The translations under genes were made by a program, and so were the position numbers. Under the pieces are notes generated by a model. The model made no database searches. It saw only the letters and a list, made by a program, of their open reading frames with translations, and was not told where the DNA came from. A stretch of DNA of 41,079 bases from Actinoplanes palleronii (GTDB lineage: Bacteria > Actinomycetota > Actinomycetes > Mycobacteriales > Micromonosporaceae): NCBI RefSeq assembly GCF_016862315.1, contig NZ_BOMS01000091.1:1-41079 (forward strand), read 5' to 3'. Within the stretch, counting starts at the first letter, position 1; every line of letters starts with the position of its first letter. This document shows positions 1 through 6,885 of this stretch, piece after piece.

Positions 1-79
1 AAACCGTCCCCCCATCGCGCTGGGTCTCGCCCCCCAACCCCGACCTAACGCAGCAACTCCAGCCGCGACTGGGGCAGGC

Positions 80-115
80 GGGCGGCAACCGCACGACTGC
101 GTGTTGTTGCCGCCC
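80..115 (-). terminator. Hairpin terminator after the CBS-domain gene
   Basis: Perfect 10-bp inverted repeat (80-89 pairs with 106-115). The loop can extend the pairing through CGCA/TGCG at 90-93 and 98-101. It lies 11 bases past the stop of the minus-strand CBS gene, so it most likely terminates that transcript. There is no clear U tract, which is common in high-GC actinomycetes. Confidence 0.6.
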
Positions 116-125
116 CCCGGCTGGG

Positions 126-563
126 TCAGGTGCGGTCGCCGGTGATGTAGTTGGCCAGGGTGTGGCGTTCGGCTTCCAGTTCGTCTATGCGGTTCTTGAC
201 CACGTCGCCGATGCTCACCACGCCCGCCAGGTGGCCGTTGTGGACTACCGGGACGTGGCGGAAGCGGTGTTCGGTCATGAGGCGTTCGACGTCCTCCAGG
301 CGGGCTTCTGGGGGGACGGTTCGGACCTGAGTGGTGTGGATCGTGCTGACCGGGTGGGACAGGACTGCGGGGCCTTGGGCGGCCAGGGCCCGGACGACGT
401 CGCGTTCGCTGACGATGCCGTCGACCGTGAGGCCGTCTCGGGACACCACGGCGGCGCCGATCCGGTGCCTGGCCAGTTCCTCGATCAGGCCCTTGACGGT
501 CAGGTCCGGTGCCACTGTCACCACCTTGTCGCCTTTGACTCGGATGATGTCGCTGATCCGCAT
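126..563 (-). CDS. CBS-domain-pair protein
   Basis: A 145-residue protein made almost entirely of two CBS motifs (roughly residues 8-60 and 75-130), the Bateman-module architecture that binds adenosyl ligands such as AMP, ATP or NAD. Hallmark segments are visible: the I-G-A-A-V-V-S-R-D-G and G-I-V-S-E-R-D-V-V-R-A-L stretches in the first repeat, and H-V-P-V-V with G-V-V-S-I-G-D-V-V in the second. The open frame runs much further upstream, but the ATG at 563 follows AAGGAGG at ideal spacing and begins exactly at the domain, so the longer version is rejected. No catalytic domain is attached, so it is probably a stand-alone sensor or regulatory subunit. Mycobacterial proteins of this type (Hrp1) belong to the DosR dormancy regulon; a weak DosR-like palindrome lies upstream. 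Family is clear, partner unknown. Confidence 0.88.
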   Translation of the reverse strand: MRISDIIRVKGDKVVTVAPDLTVKGLIEELARHRIGAAVVSRDGLTVDGIVSERDVVRALAAQGPAVLSHPVSTIHTTQVRTVPPEARLEDVERLMTEHRFRHVPVVHNGHLAGVVSIGDVVKNRIDELEAERHTLANYITGDRT

Positions 564-630
564 CGCCCCTCCTTGTGTGGTCGGCCCCCGTGCTCGCTCG
601 AATCTCTTCCTGCTTCTATGCCGAAGAGCG

Positions 631-644
631 GGTACTGAAGTCAA
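631..644 (-). promoter_or_regulatory. Possible DosR/DevR-like box upstream of the CBS gene
   Basis: On the minus strand the 14 bases read TTGACTTCAGTACC. This resembles the core of the DosR/DevR box (GGGACTWNAGTCCC-like) at about 10 of 14 positions. It lies 68 bases upstream of the CBS start, a sensible promoter position. CBS proteins are often DosR targets in actinobacteria, which is why it was looked at. The match is imperfect and may be chance. Confidence 0.25.
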
Positions 645-746
645 TAGGGTTCGGGCTATGCCGAAATAGTGCTGGGTTGCGGTGGGGCTAAATCGGTCGC
701 TGAGGTCGGGGGTGTGGGCTACCGTCCGGCGGTGACCGACAGGGCG

Positions 747-1301
747 ATGGACGGGACCGGCGGGCGGCAGCTGGCGGCTATCGCTGAGCTGGTGGGGCTG
801 GCGCGGGGGCTTGGCGTGGCCGTGTGGCTTCGGGGCGGGTGGGCGATGGACTTCTACCTCGGTGTGGTGACCCGGGCGCATGTGGACGTCGACTGGTTCG
901 TCCGGGAGGGCGAGGTGGTGCGGCTGGCGGAGGCCCTGGTCGCCGGGGGCTGGGTGTTGTTGCCGGAGCCGCCGCACGATCGGCAGATGGATCTGGTCAA
1001 GGGGGATGTCGAGCAGAGCCTGACGCTTGTCGGTCACGATGAGGCGGGACGTCCGGTGGTGCCGGCCGGGCCGTGGGCCGGTGAGCCGTGGCCGGAGGCC
1101 ATGTTGGACGGGCCGCCCGGGACGCTTGCCGGGATCACCTGCCCGATCGTCGGTGTGGAGGCGCAGATCGAGATCAAGCGGATGTTTCCGGTGTGGAATC
1201 CGGCGCTGGCCCGCCGCCCCAAGGACGCCGCGGACATCGCCCGCCTCGAGGCCGCCCTCGAAGTGCGCAGCCAGGACGGCAGGACCACCCGCAAGAGCTG
1301 A
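747..1301 (+). CDS. Aminoglycoside-nucleotidyltransferase-like protein
   Basis: Nucleotidyltransferase-fold protein of about 184 residues. The motif W-L-R-G-G-W-A-M-D-F followed by H-V-D-V-D-W is the metal-binding signature of the aminoglycoside 2''-adenylyltransferase-like family (Gly-Gly, then the D-x-D pair). A later K-R-M-F-P-V-W and R-P-K-D-A-A-D-I segment matches the usual C-terminal end of such proteins, where a conserved Lys/Asp tract precedes the final helix. In this family the enzyme transfers AMP from ATP to an aminoglycoside hydroxyl; many chromosomal members have no demonstrated resistance role. Start is uncertain: ATG at 747 is used because conserved sequence begins there; GTG at 732 or 669 would add 5 or 26 residues, and none has a strong ribosome binding site. 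It is divergent from the CBS gene. Confidence 0.7.
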   Translation: MDGTGGRQLAAIAELVGLARGLGVAVWLRGGWAMDFYLGVVTRAHVDVDWFVREGEVVRLAEALVAGGWVLLPEPPHDRQMDLVKGDVEQSLTLVGHDEAGRPVVPAGPWAGEPWPEAMLDGPPGTLAGITCPIVGVEAQIEIKRMFPVWNPALARRPKDAADIARLEAALEVRSQDGRTTRKS

Positions 1302-1348
1302 CCTGTCAGGACACGTGAGCGCCGGCACCGGGCTGACCCGCAACTGGC

Positions 1349-1377
1349 GACGCCGCCGCTGGGAGGGCGGCGGCGTC
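1349..1377. terminator. Bidirectional hairpin terminator
   Basis: Perfect 11-bp inverted repeat (1349-1359 with 1367-1377) around a 7-base loop. It lies between the convergent nucleotidyltransferase-like gene and the small membrane-protein gene, so it can serve both transcripts. Confidence 0.7.
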
Positions 1378-1390
1378 GGGTGGGGTGGGG

Positions 1391-1648
1391 TCAGCTGCGG
1401 CGCAGGGCGGAACGCCATCGGCTGGGGGCCGGCCTGGCGTTGCGCTTGCGGAGATACAGCAGGGTGGCGGTGGCGACGCCGGCGAGGGCCAGCAGGGTGG
1501 CGGTGGCGGGTTTGCGGTGGGCCGACACCTTCTGAGCGGGGCGGGACGTGCGGACCGTGGTGACCGCCTGGCGGAGCCGGGACGGGCCGGTGACCCGTAG
1601 CTCGTCGGGGGTGATGGTGCGGACCTGGTCGGTGGCGTTCGTCGTCAT
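1391..1648 (-). CDS. Small single-pass membrane protein
   Basis: An 85-residue protein that I do not recognise as a named family. It has a polar, Thr- and Arg-rich N-terminal half (about residues 1-48), one hydrophobic segment of about 19 residues (A-T-A-T-L-L-A-L-A-G-V-A-T-A-T-L-L-Y-L, about 47-66) and a very basic C-terminal tail rich in Arg. This suggests a single transmembrane helix with a positively charged cytoplasmic tail. The ATG at 1648 follows GAGAGGTTGAGCG. Such short proteins are common in actinomycete genomes, often beside envelope genes, but nothing here indicates a role. The reading frame has normal high-GC codon bias, which supports a real gene. Confidence 0.6.
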   Translation of the reverse strand: MTTNATDQVRTITPDELRVTGPSRLRQAVTTVRTSRPAQKVSAHRKPATATLLALAGVATATLLYLRKRNARPAPSRWRSALRRS

Positions 1649-1743
1649 CGCTCAACCTCTCCTCGCGGGGTGCGTTATGCCGTGCTCTATGCCCTTTGTC
1701 CCCTAGCGTTCAACCCGTTCTGTGACTGAAAATAATCGGAGAG

Positions 1744-2658
1744 TCACTCCCTTGGTGTCACTAAACCGACAGAAGCGACGGAAGCCGCAGAAACCGCACT
1801 GATCGGGTGGTTCGGCCACCCGGCCGGGATCCGTTCGAGGAGGCCGCCGGCGAAGACCTCGCGCAGGCCGAGCGGCTTCAGGTGCACGTACCCGATGTGG
1901 CAGTCGCAGATGGTGTTCACGCAGTTCCGCGGGCGGAGCGCCGAACGCCACGTGCCGTCGTACAAATTGCCGATCTTCTCCTGGATGAAGTGGCAACGCC
2001 GGACCGTACCGTCGCCCTGGACCGAGATGGCGGTTTCGCCGGCGTGGCAGGGCCGGTCGAGCGAGAGGTGCGGGCGGACGCTGTAGGCGAAGAGCGGGTC
2101 CAGCGTGGTCCACTCCGCCTCCTCGCCGGCGGTGTAGCGCTTGCCCTCGGCGGCGTTGATCCAGAGGTAGACCTCCGGCGGCAGCGCGGCGCGCAGGGCG
2201 CGGGCCTCGGCGAGGTGCTCCGGGAGGCCGACGACGCCGACCGAGAAGCGCACGCCGAGCGCGAGCAGCGCGGCGCAGCGGGCCAGGAAACGCTCCCGGG
2301 TGACCTGGCCGGGATGGTAGGTGGCCCAGAGCGCGACCGACGCGGGGTCGGCTGCGGCGAGCCAGTCCGGCCGGGCGGCCAGGTTCGTCTGGATCGCCAC
2401 CCGCTCGACGTGCGGCAGGTGCGACAGCGACACCATCGCGTCGCGGTACCAGCTGCGGGTCAGGCCCTCGCCCCACGGGGTGAAGAGCACCGAGAGGCGT
2501 ACGTCGGTGGTCGCGGTCGCCCAGCCGGTGAAGCGCGCCAGAGCGGCCCGGTCCTCGCGGAGCAGCTCCGGCGGGTCGTGCCGCTTCGCGAACGGGCAGT
2601 ACGGGCAGTCGTAGTTGCAGCTGGCCAGGGGCCCGCGGTAGAGCACGGCGAGGTTCAT
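1744..2658 (-). CDS. STM4011-family radical SAM protein
   Basis: A 304-residue radical SAM enzyme. Cys14, Cys18 and Cys21 (C-N-Y-D-C-P-Y-C) form the CxxxCxxC motif that binds the 4Fe-4S cluster for S-adenosylmethionine cleavage. The C-terminal half has a second cysteine set (Cys204, Cys222, Cys246, Cys251, Cys253), spaced like a SPASM/twitch auxiliary-cluster domain. The sequence W-G-E-G around 62-65 is in the usual SAM-contact region. SPASM-type enzymes usually modify peptides or small proteins, but the substrate here is unknown. It is the last gene of a four-gene operon and overlaps the upstream radical SAM gene by 4 bases (ATGA), indicating translational coupling. Gene order and family resemblance match the uncharacterised STM4011 family, named after the Salmonella locus tag. 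The last 25 residues (A/V/S-rich) look unconserved. Confidence 0.85.
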   Translation of the reverse strand: MNLAVLYRGPLASCNYDCPYCPFAKRHDPPELLREDRAALARFTGWATATTDVRLSVLFTPWGEGLTRSWYRDAMVSLSHLPHVERVAIQTNLAARPDWLAAADPASVALWATYHPGQVTRERFLARCAALLALGVRFSVGVVGLPEHLAEARALRAALPPEVYLWINAAEGKRYTAGEEAEWTTLDPLFAYSVRPHLSLDRPCHAGETAISVQGDGTVRRCHFIQEKIGNLYDGTWRSALRPRNCVNTICDCHIGYVHLKPLGLREVFAGGLLERIPAGWPNHPISAVSAASVASVGLVTPRE

Positions 2659-3956
2659 CGGACCTGGTACCCGGCCATCGCGGAACGCACCTCGGTGGAC
2701 GTCAGCCAGGGGCCGATCGCGTCCGAGCGCTCCAGCCCGGCCGGGGTCAGGCGCAGGCCGCCCGGCTCCGCCCAGCCGGCCTCGACGAGCTGCTCGAGCT
2801 GGGGGAAGTCCGCCGCCGGGGCGGTGCCGAAACGTCTGCGGTACGCGTACCCGTCAAGGCCTTCGGCCCGCAGCAGTGACTTGATCAGCCAACGCCGGCG
2901 CTGCTCGGTCTGATCCAGCGCGAAGCCGACCTCGGCGTAGCGGAAGTCGTCGGCCGGGCGGGCCAGGTAGTCGTCGAGGACCGCGCGGACCTGGCCGACC
3001 GAGACCGCGTAGTCGAACGAGTAGTGCAGCTCCCGGGTGTACGACCGGGCGCCGCAGCCCAGACCGACCATGCCGTCGTCCTGACAGGAGTAGTCGGGAC
3101 CGTCGACCGGGAGCGTGGCGAGCCGGAACTGCCGCATCGACTCCTGCCGGTACCCGGCGGCGAGGAGCGCCTCGCGGCCCTGCCGGTAGAGCGCGAGGCG
3201 CTGGGCGTCCCAGTCGTCGCGGCTGACCGCCCGGCGGCCCAGGCCGGTGAGCGGGCGGACGTAGAGCGGGTAGAGGAAGATCTCCTCCGGCCGCCAGCCG
3301 AGCGCGGTGTCCAGGCTGAGCTGCCAGGACTCCGGGGTCTGGCCGTCGATGCCGTAGATCAGGTCGAGGTTGAGCACCGGCACCCGGGCGTCCCGGATCG
3401 CGCCGAGCGCGCGGTCCACCTCGGAGCGGCGCTGCGGGCGGCCGGCCGCGTGCGCCTCGCTGTCCAGGAAGCTCTGCACGCCGATGCTGACCCGGGTGAC
3501 GCCGTGCGCGGTGAGCACCGCCAGGCGGTCCGGGGTGGCGGTGGCCGGGGACGTCTCCACGGTGAGCGGCACCCCGGGCAGCCGGGCGCCGAGCACGCCG
3601 GTGCAGATGTCGAACAGCTCGGCCAGCTCGCCGGCCTCCAGGTGGGTGGGTGTGCCACCGCCGAACGCGGCCATCGCGTACGTCGCGTCGCCGAGCGCCC
3701 GGCTGACCGCGACCGCCTGGTGCCGCAGCTGGCGGAGATACGCGGTGACCTGCTCGGCGGGGGCGTTCGCGCGGGTGAACAGGTTGCAGAACCCGCAGCG
3801 CATCTCGCAGAACGGCACGTGCACGTAGAGGAAGAGCGCGTCGGAGGGCTCGTCGCGCCACACGTCGGCCAGCGCCGGGCGCGGCTGGAACGGGCGGTAC
3901 GAGGTCTTGTGCGGGTAGGCGTACAGGTAGCCCTGGTAGGGCGAATCGTCGATCAT
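2655..3956 (-). CDS. STM4012-family radical SAM protein (HemW/HemN-like)
   Basis: A 433-residue radical SAM protein with the HemN/HemW layout. Y-V-H-V-P-F-C-E-M-R-C-G-F-C-N-L-F holds the cluster cysteines Cys50, Cys54 and Cys57. F-G-G-G-T-P-T (98-104) is the SAM-binding glycine motif, and V-E-T-S-P and V-S-I-G-V-Q-S-F follow as in coproporphyrinogen-dehydrogenase-like enzymes. The C-terminal part resembles the HemN C-domain. Family members are often misannotated as coproporphyrinogen III oxidase; here the neighbours argue for the separate STM4012 family. Start: ATG at 3956 overlaps the end of the hydrolase gene by 4 bases (ATGA). A longer open frame continues upstream but only antisense-like within the hydrolase region and is rejected. 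HemW relatives are heme chaperones, so a heme- or metallocofactor-related role is possible; no substrate is known. Confidence 0.86.
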   Translation of the reverse strand: MIDDSPYQGYLYAYPHKTSYRPFQPRPALADVWRDEPSDALFLYVHVPFCEMRCGFCNLFTRANAPAEQVTAYLRQLRHQAVAVSRALGDATYAMAAFGGGTPTHLEAGELAELFDICTGVLGARLPGVPLTVETSPATATPDRLAVLTAHGVTRVSIGVQSFLDSEAHAAGRPQRRSEVDRALGAIRDARVPVLNLDLIYGIDGQTPESWQLSLDTALGWRPEEIFLYPLYVRPLTGLGRRAVSRDDWDAQRLALYRQGREALLAAGYRQESMRQFRLATLPVDGPDYSCQDDGMVGLGCGARSYTRELHYSFDYAVSVGQVRAVLDDYLARPADDFRYAEVGFALDQTEQRRRWLIKSLLRAEGLDGYAYRRRFGTAPAADFPQLEQLVEAGWAEPGGLRLTPAGLERSDAIGPWLTSTEVRSAMAGYQVR

Positions 3957-4756
3957 GAGGCCCTCGGGGTCAGGACGAACTCGGCGTACGGCACGGTCCA
4001 GACGACCTCGTGACCGAACCGGTGTCCGGTGTGGCCGTCCTCGCCGTACGCCGTGCCGTGGTCGGAACAGATGATCGTGAAGACCGGCCGGCCGCGGCCG
4101 CGGACCAGCGAGAACAGCCGGCCGAGGCGACCATCGGTGTATTCCAGGGCGGCCGCGTGGCTGTCCCGGCCGTCGGCCGCCGCGCCGGGCAGGTAGTGCC
4201 GGTTCGGCTGGTGCAGCGCGGCCACGTTGAGGAACGTGAACAGCGGCTGCCCGGCCGGGACCGCGTCGATCGAGCCGGCCAGCCGGTCGAGCTGGGCGCC
4301 GAGACAGTCGGGCGCGGTGACCCCGAACGACGGCTCCCAGTGCGCCTCGGCGAACAGCCCGGGCAGCACGCTGCCGAGCGCGCCGCGCCGGTTGAAGAAG
4401 CCGACGCCGCCCAGGCAGAGCGTGTGATAACCCTCCACGGCGAGCGCGGTCGGCAGGTCGGCCGCGTCGAAGACCCAGGTGTCCGGCCCGGACGACTCGC
4501 TGCCCGGGAACGCCGCGGCGTAGCGCCGGTCGTGGACGCCGGGTGAGGCCGGGGTGGGCAGGAAACCGGCGAAGAACGCGTGGTGCGCGGCGTAGGTGAA
4601 ACTCGCCGGGGAGTGCCGGCGCTCCCACCGGCCGCCGGGCAGCACGCCGGCCAGCTCCGGAGTGCGGCCGGCCGCGGCCAGCTCGGCGGCCACGTCGTAG
4701 CGCAGCGTGTCGATGGTGACCAGGAGGATGTCGTGACTGCCGATCAGCGAGCGCAC
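3953..4756 (-). CDS. STM4013/SEN3800-family hydrolase (alkaline phosphatase superfamily)
   Basis: A 267-residue protein of the alkaline phosphatase/sulfatase superfamily. Metal-binding residues can be read: T-I-D-T-L-R-Y-D near the N-terminus (Asp16, Asp21), a candidate nucleophile Thr54 in S-P-A-S-F-T, and the C-terminal S-D-H-G-T-A-Y-G-E-D-G-H-T-G-H-R block (Asp232, His233, His242, His245). There is no Cys/Ser-x-Pro-x-Arg sulfatase motif, so a formylglycine sulfatase is unlikely; a phosphate- or phosphonate-ester hydrolase fits better. No signal peptide is visible, so it should be cytoplasmic like its radical SAM partners. Start GTG at 4756 lies only 4 bases after the stop of the LRR gene, with GGAG inside that gene's 3' end. 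Its stop overlaps the next start. Substrate is unknown. Confidence 0.84.
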   Translation of the reverse strand: MRSLIGSHDILLVTIDTLRYDVAAELAAAGRTPELAGVLPGGRWERRHSPASFTYAAHHAFFAGFLPTPASPGVHDRRYAAAFPGSESSGPDTWVFDAADLPTALAVEGYHTLCLGGVGFFNRRGALGSVLPGLFAEAHWEPSFGVTAPDCLGAQLDRLAGSIDAVPAGQPLFTFLNVAALHQPNRHYLPGAAADGRDSHAAALEYTDGRLGRLFSLVRGRGRPVFTIICSDHGTAYGEDGHTGHRFGHEVVWTVPYAEFVLTPRAS

Positions 4757-4760
4757 CGGG

Positions 4761-5711
4761 TCACTCCGAGACCGCGGTGTACCGCTCCGAGATGGTCACG
4801 CCGTCGTCCTCGTACTCGTCGGGCTCCTGCTGGTCGTCGACGTTGACCTCGACCCCGGCCAGCGCCTCGACCAGGGCCTGCGCGGTCTCGTCGGACATGT
4901 AGTGGAACTCCAGACCGAGCTCGCGCAGGTGGGTGAGCGGCTGGCCGGCCAGCAGCGCGGCCGCGCCCTGGTCGCCGAACGTGCCCATCGCCAGGTCGAG
5001 CGCCTCCAGCCGGGCGACCACCGGCGCCTGGGCGAGCGCGGTGGCGATCTCGTCGGCGTTCTCCGCGTTGCGCAGCGCCAACCGGCGCAGCCGGGGGAAG
5101 AGCTTGCCGTCCAGCAGCGGGCGCAGGGTCTCCAGGGTGGTGGAGCCGCCGTACTCGTCGACGCCCAGCCACAGCTCCAGGTCGGTCAGCTCGGGCAGCT
5201 CCGAGGTGAGCACCGCGGTGGTGAAGCCGGCGCCGAGGCCGCCGCTCTGCACCACCAGGCGGCGCAGGTGGTCGTTGCGGACCGGGCCGGAGAACCGGAA
5301 GTCCTCACCGCCCCGCACCTGCAGCGTCTCCAGCAGCGGGAACGCGGTGAGCAGCCGGCTCACGTCGCCGACCTTCATCCAGGAGATCTCGCACTCCTCG
5401 GCGCCGATGTCGCCGAGGAACAGCGAGCGCAGCCGGGGCAGGCGCGGGGCGGCCGCGCAGAGCTGCTCGATCGGGGCGGGGGAGAACGCCGCATAGCCCC
5501 ACGAGCCGATCACCAGGGACTCGGTCTCCGCACCCAGGTCGGTCAGGAACGCCTCGAGCTTGGCGCGGAAGCCCTCGTTGAGCTTCACGTCGGTCGAGTT
5601 GTCGTACTCGTGGTGGGAGACGCGCCAGGCGACGGTGGCGCTGCTGTCGTCCGCCGGGTACTCGGCGATCCGGCGGCCGTCGAAGGCGGAGGTGTCGGAC
5701 GAGAAGGTCAT
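4761..5711 (-). CDS. STM4015-family leucine-rich-repeat protein
   Basis: A 316-residue protein with several irregular leucine-rich repeats between about residues 85 and 280 (for example L-P-R-L-R-S-L-F-L-G, L-P-E-L-T-D-L-E-L-W, F-P-R-L-R-R-L-A-L-R-N and L-T-H-L-R-E-L-G-L-E). The N-terminal block contains W-R-V and L-V-I-G-S-W-G, and the C-terminal tail is acidic (D-D-Q-Q-E-P-D-E-Y-E-D-D). LRR proteins usually act as binding scaffolds, so this may be the recognition subunit for the enzymes encoded downstream. It is the first gene of the operon. ATG at 5711 is preferred over GTG at 5720 because GGAG sits 8 bases before it. The family is known by the Salmonella tag STM4015 and has no assigned function. 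The usual neighbour STM4014 is absent: the hydrolase follows after 4 bases. Confidence 0.82.
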   Translation of the reverse strand: MTFSSDTSAFDGRRIAEYPADDSSATVAWRVSHHEYDNSTDVKLNEGFRAKLEAFLTDLGAETESLVIGSWGYAAFSPAPIEQLCAAAPRLPRLRSLFLGDIGAEECEISWMKVGDVSRLLTAFPLLETLQVRGGEDFRFSGPVRNDHLRRLVVQSGGLGAGFTTAVLTSELPELTDLELWLGVDEYGGSTTLETLRPLLDGKLFPRLRRLALRNAENADEIATALAQAPVVARLEALDLAMGTFGDQGAAALLAGQPLTHLRELGLEFHYMSDETAQALVEALAGVEVNVDDQQEPDEYEDDGVTISERYTAVSE

Positions 5712-5783
5712 GGTGGGCACTCCGGGACGGCGGTGTAGCGGGCGGCGCGACCGTAGCAGGCGCCACCGACAAACGGCGGCCGG

Positions 5784-6326
5784 TCAGCGCACCAGGGTCA
5801 GCCCGGTCCGCTGCGGCGTGCGTGGCCGCAGCAGCGCCCGGCCGGCCAGGGTGACCGCCAGGAGCGTGACGACGTCGCGGGCCAGCCGGAGGCTCACGTC
5901 GTACACCGAAGGCTCGGGAGACAGGATCGCCTGCAGGACCACGGAGGTTACGGCGGTGAGCGCGGCCACGGCGGCGAGACGGACCAGACGGGTACGCCGG
6001 GGCCGGAACCGGTCGCCGTGCCCCTGCCACCAGCCGGGCAGCCAGCGTTCCAGCAGGACCGCGAAGATCATCGCGGGCAGGGTGACCGCGGCGGCCAGGC
6101 CGAACGCCATCAGCATGCCGGCGCCGTGCGCGATCGCCGACGCGGCGGTCAGCGTGGCCAGGGTGATCACGTCGAACCGGCGCAGACCCCAGCGGCCCTG
6201 CGCGAGCATCCAGACCGCGGCGACCGCGACCGGGGAGAGCACGGCGAGCGGGATGCCGGCCCAGTAGGCGAGCAGGTACGCCGCCGCGAAGGCGGTGGTC
6301 CGGGCGGCGTAACGGGCGACGGTCAT
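5784..6326 (-). CDS. Polytopic membrane protein, MASE1-like sensor fragment
   Basis: A 180-residue hydrophobic protein with about six predicted transmembrane segments (roughly residues 9-24, 26-42, 53-68, 70-92, 113-135 and 150-167) and an Arg-rich loop near 103-112. The N-terminal part (A-A-Y-L-L-A-Y-W-A-G-I-P then A-V-A-A-V-W-M-L-A-Q) is reminiscent of the MASE1-like membrane sensor halves that precede GGDEF or kinase domains in actinomycetes. No effector domain follows: the protein stops after the sixth helix, and the next gene on this strand begins 72 bases later. It is either a free-standing membrane protein or a truncated sensor. ATG at 6326 follows GAGGT at good spacing. The MASE1 resemblance is an impression from sequence, not a computed match. 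Confidence 0.62.
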   Translation of the reverse strand: MTVARYAARTTAFAAAYLLAYWAGIPLAVLSPVAVAAVWMLAQGRWGLRRFDVITLATLTAASAIAHGAGMLMAFGLAAAVTLPAMIFAVLLERWLPGWWQGHGDRFRPRRTRLVRLAAVAALTAVTSVVLQAILSPEPSVYDVSLRLARDVVTLLAVTLAGRALLRPRTPQRTGLTLVR

Positions 6327-6564
6327 CGGCGTACCTCGGGGCTCGAAGGAGCGTTGGCCGGATCATCGGCGCGGGATCGTGGCAGGTGAGCGAATCCGCG
6401 CCCCGGCCGGCTCACCACGATCGTCGCGCGCGGCACGCCCGGACGCGGGAGTGCCCGTCGCCGGCCGACCACCGATCAGCTCGGACGGCGACGGGACCGC
6501 GGTGGGGAAGCCGCTCCACGCCGCGCGGTCACGCCGGCCCGCATCGCGCGCACGGTCGCCCCGG

Positions 6565-6885
6565 TCAACGGCGTCCCGGGAGTGCACTGGCCGAGTCGAC
6601 CAGGAAACGCAGCAGCGGACGCAGCTCACCCGGCACGTACGGCTCGTAGGCGGTGCCGCGCCAGTGCCGCCCGGCGTGCTCGACCGCCACGTCGTAGCGC
6701 ATCAGGTCGGCGCCGGACGCGGCCGGCAGCTTGACGCCGAGCCGGGTCAGGTCGATCGCGTGGACCAGGCGGAGCAGATCCTCTGCCTGGTCGGTGGGCA
6801 TCTCCTCGGAGTCCAGGACCACATGCAACGACCGGCCGGTGTATCCGGCCGGCCGCCTCAACTCGGCGATCACACGTTCCGTCAT
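6565..6885 (-). CDS. Emfourin-like (protealysin inhibitor family) protein
   Basis: A 106-residue protein. The pattern R-R-P-A-G-Y-T-G-R-S-L-H-V-V-L-D-S-E-E-M-P then a Leu/Val/His helix, then D-L-M-R-Y-D-V-A-V-E-H-A-G and finally L-R-P-L-L-R-F-L resembles the emfourin family, small proteins that inhibit M4 (thermolysin/protealysin-like) metallopeptidases. Emfourin genes normally sit beside an M4 peptidase gene, but no zinc protease (HExxH) is encoded near this one. It has no signal peptide, as expected for the family. ATG at 6885 is chosen because AGGGAG precedes it at about 9 bases; the 12 extra residues from an upstream start have no support. It may control a protease encoded elsewhere, or a host or competitor enzyme. 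Assignment rests on pattern resemblance. Confidence 0.68.
   Translation of the reverse strand: MTERVIAELRRPAGYTGRSLHVVLDSEEMPTDQAEDLLRLVHAIDLTRLGVKLPAASGADLMRYDVAVEHAGRHWRGTAYEPYVPGELRPLLRFLVDSASALPGRR

Noticed and set aside
747..1301. Calling the nucleotidyltransferase-like gene a proven aminoglycoside-resistance gene
   Set aside because: Only the fold and metal motifs are visible; many chromosomal members of this family have no known resistance activity.
126..1655. A 509-codon open frame on the minus strand reaching far upstream of the CBS domain
   Set aside because: Only the last 145 codons encode conserved sequence and have a ribosome binding site; the rest is Pro/Arg/His-rich and antisense to the nucleotidyltransferase-like gene.
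2655..3956. Annotation of the HemW-like gene as coproporphyrinogen III oxidase (hemN)
   Set aside because: The operon context with LRR, hydrolase and second radical SAM genes fits the STM4012 family; no other heme genes are near.
6363..6629. An 88-codon minus-strand open frame upstream of the membrane-protein gene
   Set aside because: Arg/Ala/Gly-rich, no recognisable motif, overlaps the 3' end of the better-supported emfourin-like gene.
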